Source: Brasenia schreberi | Taxonomy: Eukaryota; Streptophyta; Magnoliopsida; Nymphaeales; Cabombaceae | Reading direction: 5' to 3' | DNA length: 64,000 nucleotides | Assembly (NCBI GenBank): GCA_036023115.1 | Contig: JAYKKT010000091.1 | Coordinates: forward strand, 29,640,001-29,704,000 | Shown here: in pieces, positions 32,863-44,533 of the stretch | How the letters are laid out: each line of letters begins with the position of its first letter | Numbering within the stretch: the first letter of the stretch is position 1 | Program-made: the position numbers and the translations under genes | Notes under the pieces: model-generated | Database searches by the model: none | What the model was told of the DNA's origin: nothing | Seen by the model: the letters and a program-made list of their open reading frames with translations, nothing else

Positions 32863-33735
32863 ATTATTGGATTTAATGTTAATTAAGTTGAGTCAATTAA
32901 ACTGATGTGCATTAATAACATTTAATTCATATTGGTATTCCAAATATTCAATTGATGCATCATTGATATATGTAAAAATTCTCAAGTGTAAAAGGTCACA
33001 TATGAGGGACTTGTGCTGTATTGACCAAAAAGAGATAAAGTTTAGTCTCATATTGAATAATGAGACAAACCCACATGTCCTTTTATATAGTTGGTAGCTC
33101 ATGAACCTTAATTGAAAGAGCTTGAGGAGGATATGCTAGGCCACACACGCACGCGCACGTGCACACAAAGCATGGGTTTGGTTTGGAAATTATCTTAGGT
33201 TTATCTTTTTACACGAAAAACTTTTGATCTAACAGTTAAAAGTATTTACGTGAGAATGATTATGGGACAGAGAGTTGCACATGATCCATGATCAAACACG
33301 CCGTCTATAAATAAGTGATTAAGGCTCCCTGATCAGTGACCTTTTGCTTTGACAATCTCTCCTTCCATCTTTTCTCTCTCCTCTCCCTTTGTGGTTGTGT
33401 GTCTGTAGCTGTCTCCTTCTCTTTCAGCCATAGGCGACTGAGGCATGGTCAAAGTTGACTCAAAGTAAGGTACATGTCTTTGAGTTGTGTGTGCATTTTA
33501 TCTTTAGAGGAAGGCATAAGATACATACTACATAGTGGGGCGTTGATTTCTAAGGAAAGTCTATAAGGGCGACTCGCATAGATAAGTTCTTCTTTTGATT
33601 ATTGCTTATACTTTTGTTTTCTGTACGATTTGTTTATTGCTTACTTTGGATCTGTAATTGTTGTTGTTGATTGTTGTATGTTTACATTTGTTGCATATTG
33701 ATTTATTATGCATGTATTTCTGACTTTTGTCAACA
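32863..33735 (+). repeat. 3' LTR of copia E
   Basis: About 870 bp, ending GACTTTTGTCAACA. It contains a purine/pyrimidine repeat ACACACGCACGCGCACGTGCACAC at about 33143 and the roughly 200-bp block absent from the 5' LTR. Confidence 0.75.
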
Positions 33736-33789
33736 CCCTATCCTCTCTTTCTCTTAAAAAAACATTTCAAGTGTCTCCTTTATAAATGA

Positions 33790-34070
33790 CATGTTTCGTT
33801 TGCGTCTCTCTTTAAGCAACGGGGAGATGCGAGAACGTCACATGTATCTCTCTTGTGGGAGAGACGTGTGCTCACTCCTATAGAAGAGATGCATGTGGTG
33901 TGCATTTCTCGTAAGATGATTGCTACTTGCATCTCTTTGATAGAGAGACGCACAAGTATGTATGCGTTTCTCTTGTGACGCATGCAGTATGCATCTCTCT
34001 TATGAGAGACGCATTTGGTGCATATATATTTTTTTTGAGACATGTGGTGCATCTATCTTTCAAAAAATAT
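33790..34070. repeat. Array of short imperfect palindromes (GCATCTCTC...GAGAGACGC)
   Basis: At least five stem-like units occur, such as GCATCTCTCTTATGAGAGACGC, GTATCTCTCTTGTGGGAGAGACGTG and GCATCTCTTTGATAGAGAGACGC, spaced about 35-50 bp. The minus-strand open frame here (repeated SHKRDAY-like text) is a by-product of the repeat. Confidence 0.7.
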
Positions 34071-34369
34071 GAAAAAGAAACTAGAAGACAATACCGCTAA
34101 GAGAGGGAGAGAACAGGAGACCAAGATGTGGACGAACGAGAAGGTGCTTGGCTGGTGAGGTGAGAGAAAATTGGTGAGATAAAAGGCAGATATGAAATAG
34201 AGCATCAATGTGGCGAGAGAGGAGAGGAAAGAGAGTGCAGTCACCACGAGTAAGTGAGAAAGCGTAAAAGAAGAAATGAGTAGTGCACTTAATAATTATA
34301 GGTTTGCTTTTAGTATGAATGTTCTCGAATTTGTTAATTCACGTGTTAGTGTATGTAAAATGAAAAAAA

Positions 34370-34610
34370 TAGGTCCCTTATGGTAGGACTCTCCACTTGC
34401 GTGTTCTAGACCATAAGTTCAACTCTTGGCACATGTATATGCAGCTTCATGTAAAAAGAAAAGAAGTAAAAGAAGATCAACATAAAGAATAATAGCACCG
34501 AGAGTGTTGGATAGGATACACTAGCACCATTGCTGTTGGTGGGGAGTTCGATTCCCAAAGGGTGTATGTGTGGGTGGGTGTTAGGTTTCGGCCAACTCTT
34601 GTAACCAATT
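34370..34610 (+). mobile_element. SINE-like segments with pol III B boxes
   Basis: GGTGGGGAGTTCGATTCCC at about 34536 matches the B-box segment at 26.9 kb, preceded by an A-box-like TTGGATAGGATACACTAGC. A second, weaker B box (AAGTTCAACTC) lies near 34407. Ends and target duplications were not found. Confidence 0.35.
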
Positions 34611-36114
34611 AAAAAAAGATCAATAACTGACTTGGCTAGGAGGTGGACTCATTAGTGGATTGGGTTCTTGTACGGTTAGATATTTGGAATGACTTTAACC
34701 TGAGGAGTTTATACCGAACTAGATTGTTTGCGGACTCGTGTACTCAAAATTATATTTGGATTTGTCATGCGGACCCTTGATCAGAACTAGATCGCTTGCG
34801 TCACTCAAGATCAAGCTCAATGGCGATGTAGAATCTATGTAATCAACCCCACTTAATTTGCGAAAAGAAGCATTGTTTAGTGTGGTCTGGTATGCAGAAT
34901 CTGAATCCTGTTCCATGTCCATATCTGGCATGAGTCAACTTTATAGGTTGCATGTAAAATGTTTGTTCACAAGTAGGACAACAGGTCTGCACCAATTTGG
35001 TAACTAGGCTAATATTATACTTGTTCATGGTATAAGTTTATTATTTATGATATTTTCTCAATGATAAGCATATGAGCGGATATGTAGAAGTACAAAACAT
35101 AGTTTTAATCAATAATAATTTATTCAACTTATACATAATTCTCAAAAAAACACCTCTAAATGGACAAGGCACGATGCAGTGCAGCAACCTCTACAAGGCG
35201 CAAAATTAACAAACATGCTCATTGTTCAATTAGGTTCAGATTGAAACCAGCAATTGATCTTCAGTTTATAACCTAGGTTGGGTAAGATGAGTGTTAACCC
35301 TGCATGTTGAACTCATATAGGTGCTTGTGCATACAGTAGGTATATGCTAGAAAATGTGGTGAGGGCACACGGAATCAAATGGTCATGAACTTTGAATTTC
35401 ACGATAAAATCTGTACAAAAATAGTTTGACTAAACCAAATATTTCACTTGCCTAATGAAATTAGTACATCAAAGATTAGCTTTTAAGCTTCAAGAGTGTT
35501 CAGATTGTTTCAACTCTTGGTTCCTGTCAGTTCATGCTCGGTTCTGCTCAGATGAAGAAATGAGTTGAATACAAGCAATAGTTTAAGCTAATGGATCACA
35601 AACAGTCTGTTTAGCCGGGCCAGACCATTTACCAACAGTAGCTGCTTAGGAGTTCCCGAAGTTGACGACTGTCGACACCAGCAGTGGACTGAATAGCATT
35701 CCCTTGAACAGTCCAAGGCCCCAGATAACTGATGGTTTATTGATTCCATTCTGATCCTTCTCTGATTGGTGAGGTTTTTTATTCAGATTTATAAACCATC
35801 CCCAACCAACTCCATATCTGCCTATATGTAAAGCGAGTTTGCATGCATTTCACAACCCCCACCCCATACAAAGCCCGTTCAACACTAGGTATCTTATAAT
35901 AACAGCAATGTCAATATTACGATGAGATGTAAGGAAGTGAGTTCTTTTAGGAGAAGCAGACTTCTCTACCGGGAGCAAGCCTACATTGCTACCTTTGAGT
36001 AGCCTCTGCCCGCTACGTTGCAGTAGCAACTATGCTTTTACTCCAATGGTAAAACTTGATTTGTGTTTCCTATTCATCACAATCAAAAGGAAAGGTCATT
36101 CAAGCAGACACCAC
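34611..36114. other. No recognisable gene
   Basis: A minus-strand frame 34719-34931 (MPDMDMEQDSDSAYQTTLNN) resembles no family I can name. The rest is AT-rich without long frames, LTR ends or repeats that I can identify. Confidence 0.4.
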
Positions 36115-36621
36115 TGTTTTGATGGCGACCTTCATGCAGACCTCGCCTGATCCCTTGTTCACGCAGCGGATGTCATCTTGAAGAACTGTGGACGTCCGCA
36201 ACCTTTTCTTCACACAAAGAAGAGAATTGGTTAAGGAAACAAACCGTTTGGGATATGAATATATTGACGAGATAGAGGAGGTCCATTTTTGGTTTCCTAT
36301 AGCAGAATTTCACAAAGAGGTTTTCTTTCAAAATTTCTTGTTTATGTTTTTTTGTGTCCAGTTCAATGCACTGCTCTGAATCATAGAGTATCGCCTGGCT
36401 CCATCCTCTCCAGATTCTTTAGCTGAGCTTTCCGTAATGGAGCCATTATCTATCAGTTTCTCCATCCTCTCCAGATTCTGGCTGGGCTTTCCATAATGGA
36501 GTCATTATCTATCAGTTTTTATAACCACTCTACAAAAAATGGCTAGATGGCTGGTCTAGCTGTTTTTCGTGAATGAGTATGCCGAGAATGGTCAATCTCT
36601 TGGCTTTACATCTTCCACTTT
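36115..36621 (-). repeat. Candidate 3' LTR of copia K
   Basis: Homologous along its length to 57379-57764, e.g. TTTGGGATATGAATATATTGACGAGATAGAGGAGGT-like and GAGTATGCCGAGAATG blocks. On the minus strand both copies start TG(G/A)A(A)-ATGTAAAGCC. A 60-70 bp internal duplication (CCATCCTCTCCAGATTC, 36403 and 36462) is specific to this copy. It abuts K's 3' untranslated region across the copia L insertion. No matching 5-bp target duplication, so tentative. Confidence 0.5.
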
Positions 36622-36930
36622 TGTTGAAGATTAAGTTAAATCTTGATTAATTAGTGTTACTATTTAGTTATAAATGTATACATAGAGTCATAGGTAAGTC
36701 GAGTCTTTTATATTCTGATCCATTAGGAACCGTAATCTAGTAGTCACTTACTAGGGGTATTATAGTCTTTCAAGTTAGATCAGCCATATAAGAAGTCATT
36801 AGCACTGCCATTAGGTTTTAACGAGAATTAGAGGGTGGCGACAAGGATTGGCCGACCAGCACCTCAGTGTCTTCTTCTTGTATTCGGGTTTTATCAATAA
36901 AGAAGTTTATGTTGCTGATTAATTTCAACA
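36622..36930 (+). repeat. 5' LTR of copia L with primer site
   Basis: TGTTGAAGATTAAG to AATTTCAACA, 309 bp, then TGGTATCAGAGC (36931-36942). It differs from the 323-bp 3' LTR by substitutions and indels, so L is clearly older than M. Confidence 0.9.
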
Positions 36931-37264
36931 TGGTATCAGAGCCTCTTGTGGCCGTTTAGCATCAAGCATCGAACATCGAAGGAAATCAATAAAAAGAAGT
37001 CGTGGGCACAGTGAAGAGCTCGCAGGACAACAAGTTCTTCTCTTTCTTGTTCTTTCAAATTGGTATTTGAGTGATTTCGTTAGATTCATTACATCTCATC
37101 GTGAACATCTGCTTTCATAATCTACAAGTGATGCACTACAACTGTTCGATGAAATGTCCAAGCGGAAGTGAGACAGTTGTTTCATTTAAAAAATTTAATT
37201 TTTCAATGGTCAACCAATTTGGCCATATTTAAAGGTATTCCTTCAATGAGATATCAATTCGAAT

Positions 37265-39184
37265 ATGAAAAGAGCAAAGATGGTAGAAAGTAATGAACTC
37301 TCGTCAGACAAAAGTGAAGGTTTTCAAATCACAAATTTGAAACTTGATGGCAAGAATTATTTACAATGGGCCAGATCTATTGAGCTGACTATTATGGCAA
37401 TGGGGCGATAAGATTATTTGACATGTGATCTTCCTCGACCTCCAATTTCAGATCCTTCCTATTCTCGGTGGTGCATAGAAAATGCCTTAGTAAGTGTTTG
37501 GCTAATACAATCCATGACTCCCTCCATCGGCAGTACTTTTATGTTTTCGGACACTGCTAGGGATATCTAGCTAGTAGTTCAAGAAGCTTATGCTCAAAGA
37601 AAAAATATTGCGAAGAAATATGATCTTATAGAGAAGATTCAAAAATGCAAACAAGGAGGAAGGTCAATTAGTGAGTATTATGCAGAGCTCAAAGGTTTGT
37701 GGGAAGAACTACATCTGTACTCGAAGACTAAATGTCAAACTTTCACACTAGAACGGAATGAAGAGTTTGAAGAGCGTAAAGTGTTTGATCTTCTATGGGA
37801 TATATCATCAGAATATGAATCTTTAAAGAATAACATCCTCAGCAAGGAAAAACTTCCATATTTAAGGACAATATACTCACTCCTCCTTAGAGAAGAAGAT
37901 AAGAAGCTTCTTGAAAAAGAAACCAAAATTAATTCTGAGAGCTTAGCATTTGTAGGAAAAAATACTTATGTTCCTCTTTTCATTAGAGGAAGAGGAGGCT
38001 ATGACAGAGGCAGAGATAGATCTGGACAAACACCTAAAGAGAAAGATAAGATCAGCTGCTCTTACTATGGGAAACCACGACACACCAAGGAAACTTGCTG
38101 GGAGTTAGTTGGAAAACCTACCTATTTTCTGAATAGAAACAACAGAGCATATTTTAGTAATTATCATAATGAAAAGGAGAAGACTGAGGAAAGTGTACCT
38201 TCTTTAGCTGATATGAGAAAGAAAATTGAATTGTTGAAGGCACATTTGATTGATCCGCAACAACCTTCATCCTGTCACAACGAATCATAAGCATCTATTG
38301 CCTATCATTTCTCATTCCTAACTCAGGATAATATAAATTATTCTTATTCAAGGATATGGGTTATTTATTTAGGTGTTACATATCACATGGTCAGTATAAG
38401 AGATTTCTTTGATAACTATGAATTAATACAGGTACAAATCAATATTAGACTGGCAGATGGATCTCTTACGCCAATAGTGGGAAAATGAAGTATTATCACA
38501 TCTTTTGGCACATTGAAAAACGTTTTACATGTTCCAAACATATCAGTAAACCTATTATCTGCCTTTGCTATGACTAAAGATTTAAAATGTCATATAATCT
38601 TTGATTCCACTGGATGTGTCTTTCAGGAACTGAAGACAGGAAAGATCTTTGGTCAGGGTAATGTGAGGAGAGGCCTCTACTTTTACGAGGACAATAAAGG
38701 TGATGCACTACAATCAACAATTATTACTGAGAGACAGAAGGAGCATATACCTCGTTGGCACCAGCGGCTACGCCATTTACCATTTTCCAAAATAAAGATG
38801 TTATTACCTAAATTTAGTGATTGTAATGATTTGAACTTTAATTGTGAAACTTGCCAGAAAGCAAAACACCATCGTATTTCATTTCCTTTAAATGAAGAAA
38901 GATCTTTCATTGCTTTTGATATTGTGCATTCTGATATTTGGGGCCCTAGTTCAACAACTTCTATGTAGGGATATAAGTATTTTGTGCACTAGGTTTACTA
39001 TAATTTACCTTATAAAGACTAAAGACAAAGTGAAATAAATTCTTTCTGTATACTGTCAGTTTATACATACGTAATTTCAGAGTACCATTAAGATCTTTCA
39101 CATGATAATGGTGGAGAATTTATGTCATGATCCCTTCATTCGTATTTTCTACAGCATGACATCTTACACCAAACCTCATGTTCT
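37265..39184 (+). pseudogene. Copia L gag, protease and N-terminal integrase
   Basis: Gag reads FQITNLKLDGKNYLQWARSI, PSIGSTFMFSDTARDI, VFDLLWDISSEYESLKNNIL and an RG-rich stretch. The zinc knuckle CSYYGKPRHTKETCW has its second Cys replaced by Tyr. The protease signature reads WVIYLGVTYHMV instead of WVIDSGATDHMV, so the catalytic Asp is lost. Integrase begins WHQRLRHLPFSKIKML, CETCQKAKHHRISFP and IVHSDIWGP. Stops at about 37411, 37570, 38288, 38486 and 38966. The frame is cut at 39184 by copia M. The leader before gag carries a PPR-like QLFDEMSKR at about 37147. Confidence 0.88.
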
Positions 39185-39445
39185 TCTTAAGAAACATATT
39201 CAATAATAAAATCAATAGTCGACTTACAAGAAAACGCAGATTGGAGGCATTCCTCCAATCTGCTCTTGCGGCTCCTCTAGGGCAGTCGTCCAGCAACACC
39301 TCACTTTTAGATAAAATTAACCCTAATGACCTACTTATACCCTATGTAACTTAACTTCCTAATCTACCCCTAATAAGTATTAGCTATAACTAAAGTGACA
39401 TAAGACTCAAAATTACATGCACGACTTTCTTTAACATCCTTAACA
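39185..39445 (-). repeat. 3' LTR of copia M
   Basis: 261 bp; 258 positions match the 5' LTR. Preceded on the minus strand by purine-rich ACTTGAGGAAGAG. Confidence 0.95.
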
Positions 39446-39479
39446 CTCTTCCTCAAGTTGGGTGGAAAATGTTGGTGAC

Positions 39480-42236
39480 ACCCAACTTGGATAAGGTCTC
39501 TTTTAATAGTTTGCTGGTAGTAGCTTTAGTTAAGAAATCAGAGGTCTCTTTTAATAGTTTGCTGATAGTAGCTTTAGTTAAGAAATCAGCCCTCTGTTTG
39601 ATAGAATGAACATACTCCAGTTGGAATTCTTTATTAGATATCTTCTCCTTGATGAAGTGGTAGTCAATTTATATATGCTTGGTCCTTTCATGATATACTG
39701 GATTTGATGCCATCTGAATTGTTGCACTGCTATCACAATATAGAGGTATAGGGTGGTTAAGAGGATAACCCAATTCACTAATCAATGATGATATCCATTT
39801 TCCTTCACACATAGCTTGTGCTATAGCTTTATATTCAGCTTCTGTTGTAGATCTTGCAACCACAGTCTGCTTTTTACTCTTCCAAGATATAATATTACCC
39901 TCAAGTAAAGTAACATAGCCTGTAGTTAATTTCCTGTCATCATAAGAATCAGCTCAGTCGGCATCAGAATAAAGTTCAATGTCGAACTTTGATAATTTTG
40001 AATAAAGTAAACCCATTCCTGAAGTTGATTTGAGATAGCGAAGAATTCTATACACTGCATCCATCTGATTTTTTGTTGGTGAGTGCATATATCTGCTTAC
40101 AATCCCAACTGCATAAGCAATGTTTGGTCTGGTAATGGTCAAATATATGAGCTTTTCAACTAGTTTATGATATTTGTAGATGTCCTTGAACCCTTCACAG
40201 TCACCTTTAAAGAATTTCTGGTTTACCTTCATAGGAGTGTCACTAAGTTTGCATTCAAGCATTTGAGTTTCTTTAAGAAGATCTATTAGGTATTTCTGCT
40301 GAGTTAAGAAGATGCCTTTGTCAGAGTAGAGAACTTTTATACCCAAGAAATAGTGAAGCCTACCCAAATCCTTAATATCAAATAGTTTATGAAGATTCTT
40401 TTTCAACTTTGATATTTCTTCAAGATCATCTCCTGTAATAATAATGTCATCTACATAAACCGCAAGAATAGATATTTTTGTCCCTTTCTTGAAGAATATT
40501 GTATGATCATTGAGACTTCTGCTGTATCCCAGACTGCACACTGCTTTACTGAATTTATCAAACCAAGCTCTTGGAGACTGTTTCCACACATATATTGGAG
40601 GTATTTCCATATATACTTCTTCATTTAAGTCTCCCTGTAAGAAAGCGTTTTTAACATCCAATTGCCATAGATTCCAGCCCAAGTTTGCTGCCATACTGAG
40701 AAGTATTCTGATTGATGTAAGTTTAGCCACTGGTGCAAAAGTTTCTGTGTAATCAATGTCATATAACTGATTGTATCCCTTAGCAACCAATCTTGATTTG
40801 TATCTCTCCACTGTTCCATCTACCTTATATTTAATAGTAAAAACCCACTTGCATCCTACTGTATTCCTATCAGAAGGCAACTATGTGATGATCCAGGTAT
40901 TGTTTCTTTCCAATGCATTCAATTTTTCTTCAATCACAGCTTTCCATAAGGGACACTTGATTGCTTCTTCAAACTTCGAAGGAATCTTATGTTTTTCAGC
41001 ATTCATAATAAAGTTCTGATAACTCTGAGAAGTATTGGCATATGAAATATAATTAGAGATTGAATATCGTGCACATGTACGCTTACCTTTGCGAGCTGCA
41101 ATAGGAATCTGAAGGTCACTGTCCATTTGCACTTGAGGATCTGATTCAGGGGAAATCTCTTTAGCACATGGTTCTTCGGGAGAGTAAACAATATTTCGTT
41201 GTCCTTTCTTGTATGTCAGAATCTCTTTTGACGGTTATGTGGTCTCACTCGGAGGATCAACTATCTCATGATACTCTCCCTCACTAGGAACTAGTGAAAG
41301 GACGCAGGAAGGAGGGTGAGGAGAGTCCATAGTAGTAGAATAATAAGGAGTAAGTTCAAAGAAAGTGACATCCATGGAAACATAGAGTTTTTTTAAGCAA
41401 AGGATCATAGCATTTGTATCTCTTGCTAGAGGTCGAATAGCCAAGAAAAATACACTTATTTGACTTTGCATCTAGTTTATCACGGTAGAAAAGAGGAAGA
41501 TGGACGAAACAGGTACACCCAAAGATACGAGGAACGATGTGAAATAGTTTGAATGTTTTAGTAAGATGATGAATAGGGCTCTCCCCCTTAATGGTATTAC
41601 TGGGCATTCGATTTATAAGATAAACAACAGTAAGAACAACATCGCCCCAATAGGATTTGAGAACATAACTTTGAAGAAGAAGTGTGCGGGCGACTTCCAG
41701 AATATGACGATTCTTTCGTTCAGCAAGGCCATTCTGCTGAGGTGTATAAAGACAGGTAGTCTGATGAGCAATTCGCTGTTCGTGTAAATAAGTGGTCAAC
41801 TCAGTCCCAATGTACTCTCCCCCATTATCTGATCGAAGAATCTTAACCGATGTATTGAATTGAGTACAGATAAATTTATGCACAATGGGAAAAATAGAGG
41901 CTACTTCAGACTTTGTTTTCATTAAATAAACAATGGTAAGACGAGTACAATTGAGACAAAATATTTATGACCAAACAAAGAAGTGACTGGACTGGGACCC
42001 CATACATCAGAATGAATAAGTTCAAAAGGGATAGATCATCGAGAATCACTTAAAGGATAAGATGTCCTTCGGTGTTTCCCAAGTTTACAAACTTCACATT
42101 CAAACTGAGATTTATTGGACTGAACTCTAATTTGAGGAATAACATAAGGAATTTTGGACACGAGTAGATGACCAAGACGATAATGCCAAAGACGAAGATC
42201 TACAGCGGTAGGTGATGGTGCGGAAACGCGGTAAGA
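39480..42236 (-). pseudogene. Copia M integrase, reverse transcriptase and RNase H
   Basis: Integrase: LWHYRLGHLLVSKI, CEVCKLGKHRRTS, stop in SDSR*SIPFEL (42037), core LRSDNGGEY and LAERKNRHILE. Linker near 41100 has RKGKRTCARYSIS. RT (40880-39954) starts CKWVFTIKYKVDGTVERYKS and keeps YVDDIIITGDD, but about 20 codons between YMEIPP and KQSPRAWF are deleted in frame. RNase H keeps SKKQTVVARSTTEAEYKA; DAD*ADSYDD has a stop where Trp belongs. Stops also at 41235 and 40881. It cannot make a complete polyprotein, despite being the youngest LTR element here. Confidence 0.92.
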
Positions 42237-42245
42237 GGTGGAAGG

Positions 42246-43672
42246 CTAAGAATAGTCGTCAAGAATATATAAGCCGTTCTGTAGTTTACCATGTCCAAAG
42301 GTTTTTCCCGTTTTCAGATCCTGAAATACACAACCAGTACAATGAAAAGTCACACAACAATCCAAGGCACGGGTGATAAAGCTGACAGAAAGAAGATTGA
42401 TCGAAAAACTTGGAACATGATATACTGAGGATAAAGCAAAAATACAGGTAGATACACTGCCCTGTCCAATCATATAAGTAAAAGAGCCATCTACCAATTT
42501 AATGGGTTGCTGAGCTTGAAGAGTCTTGTAGTCTGAAAAATATGCGAAATCCCCTACCATATGATCTGTAGCCCCGGAATCAATAATCCATGTTTTAGAA
42601 TGAGAGGTAGAGGAGTGGTTACCCTATACTATATGTGTAGCTTGAGCCACTGTAGCTTTGATGGAAGAGGTAGAGGATTGTTCATAGAATTTCTGTTCTA
42701 GACCTGCTAGTCTTTTTATAAGCTCCTAAATACCATCAGTGGTGGGAGTTGAACTCTTTGCAGAATGGACTGACGTATTGCGACTGCGATAGTAATTTGG
42801 TTTGCCATGTAATTCCCAACAATGATCTCTGGTATGACGCGATTTGCCACAATGGGAGCAAACAAGTTTTTCCCGATCGTCGGAAGTAAAGCGACCACGA
42901 CCATGGCCACGACTCGGGTGTCCCCCTCTACCACGAGAATGAGAAGTGTCGCCTCTGACATGAAGAGCATGTTGATCTGTACTAATAGCATGATTTTTCT
43001 CAAGATTCCGACGATCTTTTCTCGAATTAATAAGGAGTAAACAGTGCCCAAAGGAGGAAGCTCTTCTCTGCCCAAGATATTCACTTTTACGGATTCAAAT
43101 TCTGGATTAACACCCCATAGTAAATCAAATACTTTCTTCTTTTCAAGCTCAACGGTGCTCTCACGATAGCAAGCAGAACACTTGATAGTCGTATAGTAGA
43201 CTAATTCATCCCAAAGACCTCGTAGATCTGCATAATAGTCACTGATAGACCGATTGGCTTGGATGCACTTTCGGATTCTCTCCTGAATCTCATATTCTTT
43301 TGCAATATTCTTCTTCTTGGAATAAGCATCTACTACGGCACACCAAATCTCATGAGCGGATTCTAAAAACATAAAAGTTTTAGCAACTGATGGAAGCATT
43401 GACTGTAGTAACCACGAGGAGATTAATGCATCTTCGCATTTCCAGGTTGAATAAAGACTGTCATGAGTTTCGGGAATGGAAGAGTGGCCCATTAAATGTG
43501 CCCATCTCCCCCTTGCTACAATGGCAAGTTCCACAGAGCGAGCCCATTCTATGTAATTGCGACCATCGAATTTAGTCGTGGTAATCTAAAGACTTTCTGA
43601 TTTTTCAAACAACCCAGAAGATTGGTTGCCCGTGGGAAAGGGACTGTCAATGGCTTTACCTTTGCCAGCCAT
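42246..43672 (-). pseudogene. Copia M gag and protease
   Basis: Gag starts at ATG 43672 (MAGKGKAIDSPF). A stop near 43588 precedes TKFDGRNYIEWARSVELAIV, then MLPSVAKTFMFLESAHEIW, IRKCIQANRSISDYYADL and VFDLLWGVNPEFESVKVNIL. The knuckle CSHCGKSRHTRDHCW is intact but in a shifted frame. Protease WIIDSGATDHMVG is intact, with a stop about 10 codons upstream. A second stop separates gag and protease near 42718. Confidence 0.9.
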
Positions 43673-44272
43673 AGAGGATAAAAGTGAAACACAAAAAACT
43701 GAAGCAAGGCTAAGTGTGGGAATGCGTGACTTGATAGGGACAGGCATGAGAAGAGGGGCGGTGGCCCTTTGCTAGTTGAAAAATAGTAGAAGTTGAAAAC
43801 TGCTGGAGACGACACAAGGGAAGACCTTGATCAATGATGGGAAAAAATACAACAGGCTTGTCGTGATCGTTGATGTCTGCAATCAGATGCGAGCTCTTGT
43901 TGAGGTGCCTGATATGGTGAGGTAATGGATTATTGGTTTCATATTTCGACTAAAATCTCCTTTTCCGACAATTGTTGCATGCCAACAAAGAAATAAGCTA
44001 GAAGAGGAATCTTCAGTGAATGTATATAATCTCTGCACCGTCTCTCTGTTGTGGTTCTCAATACAAACAGAAAAAAACTAGCATTGACTGATATCAAGAT
44101 CAACAGCCCAAAGGTTCCGAAACAGAAGACCTTGATCGCCGCAATGAAGGCTACTGCTAGAGAATAAATCCTGGAGGGCAGAATAAAATAGAGAGCAGGC
44201 GCAGAAGATCACGTATCACGCCTCTCACAATTTTTAATAGTCCAAAAAAAAACAAGTTGACATCTAATACCA

Positions 44273-44533
44273 TCTTAAGAAACATATTCAATAATAAAAT
44301 CAATAGTCGACTTACAAGAAAACGCAGATTGGAGGCATTCCTCCAATCTGCTCTTGCGGCTCCTCTAAGGCAGTCGTCCAGCAACACCTCACTTTTAGAT
44401 AAAATTAACCCTAATTACCTACTTATACCCTATCTAACTTAACTTCCTAATCTACCCCTAATAAGTATTAGCTATAACTAAAGTGACATAAGACTCAAAA
44501 TTACATGCACGACTTTCTTTAACATCCTTAACA
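44273..44533 (-). repeat. 5' LTR of copia M
   Basis: 261 bp, TGTTAAGGATG...TTCTTAAGA on the minus strand. It contains an inverted pair GATTGGAGG/CCTCCAATC near 44331-44351. Confidence 0.95.

Larger units (their letters stand above)
27081..33735 (+). mobile_element. Ty1/copia element E with both LTRs
   Basis: 5' LTR about 27081-27740, 3' LTR about 32863-33735, clearly homologous (shared TTAATTCATATTGGTAT, GTTCATG-type, TTTGAGTTGTGTGTGC). Between them lie gag remnant, protease, integrase, RT and RNase H in plus orientation. A degenerate primer site TTGGTAGCAGAG lies at 27853. A piece of copia D (27901-28860) is embedded near the start. I could not find a convincing target duplication; boundaries are within about 20 bp. 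Confidence 0.8.
39185..44533 (-). mobile_element. Ty1/copia element M, TSD GTTCT, young insertion
   Basis: LTRs 39185-39445 and 44273-44533 (261 bp each) differ at 3 positions. Minus-strand primer site TGGTATTAGATG at 44272-44261. The 5-bp duplication GTTCT is exact at 39180-39184 and 44534-44538, inside L's integrase. Gag, protease, integrase, RT and RNase H are all present in order, but with stops and a deletion. A related element (N) lies at 62.4 kb. Confidence 0.95.

Noticed and set aside
27081..33735. 5-bp target duplication for copia E (TCCTC near 27076 and 33741)
   Set aside because: The right-hand copy is five bases away from the LTR end, so it is not a proper duplication; LTR edges remain uncertain.
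33780..34052. 90-codon minus frame with repeated SHKRDAY-like text
   Set aside because: The repetition follows the palindromic DNA repeat; no protein family matches.
39954..40880. 308-codon RT frame as a functional gene
   Set aside because: It starts after a stop within the polyprotein, has an in-frame deletion before KQSPRAWF, and lies in element M with stops on both sides.
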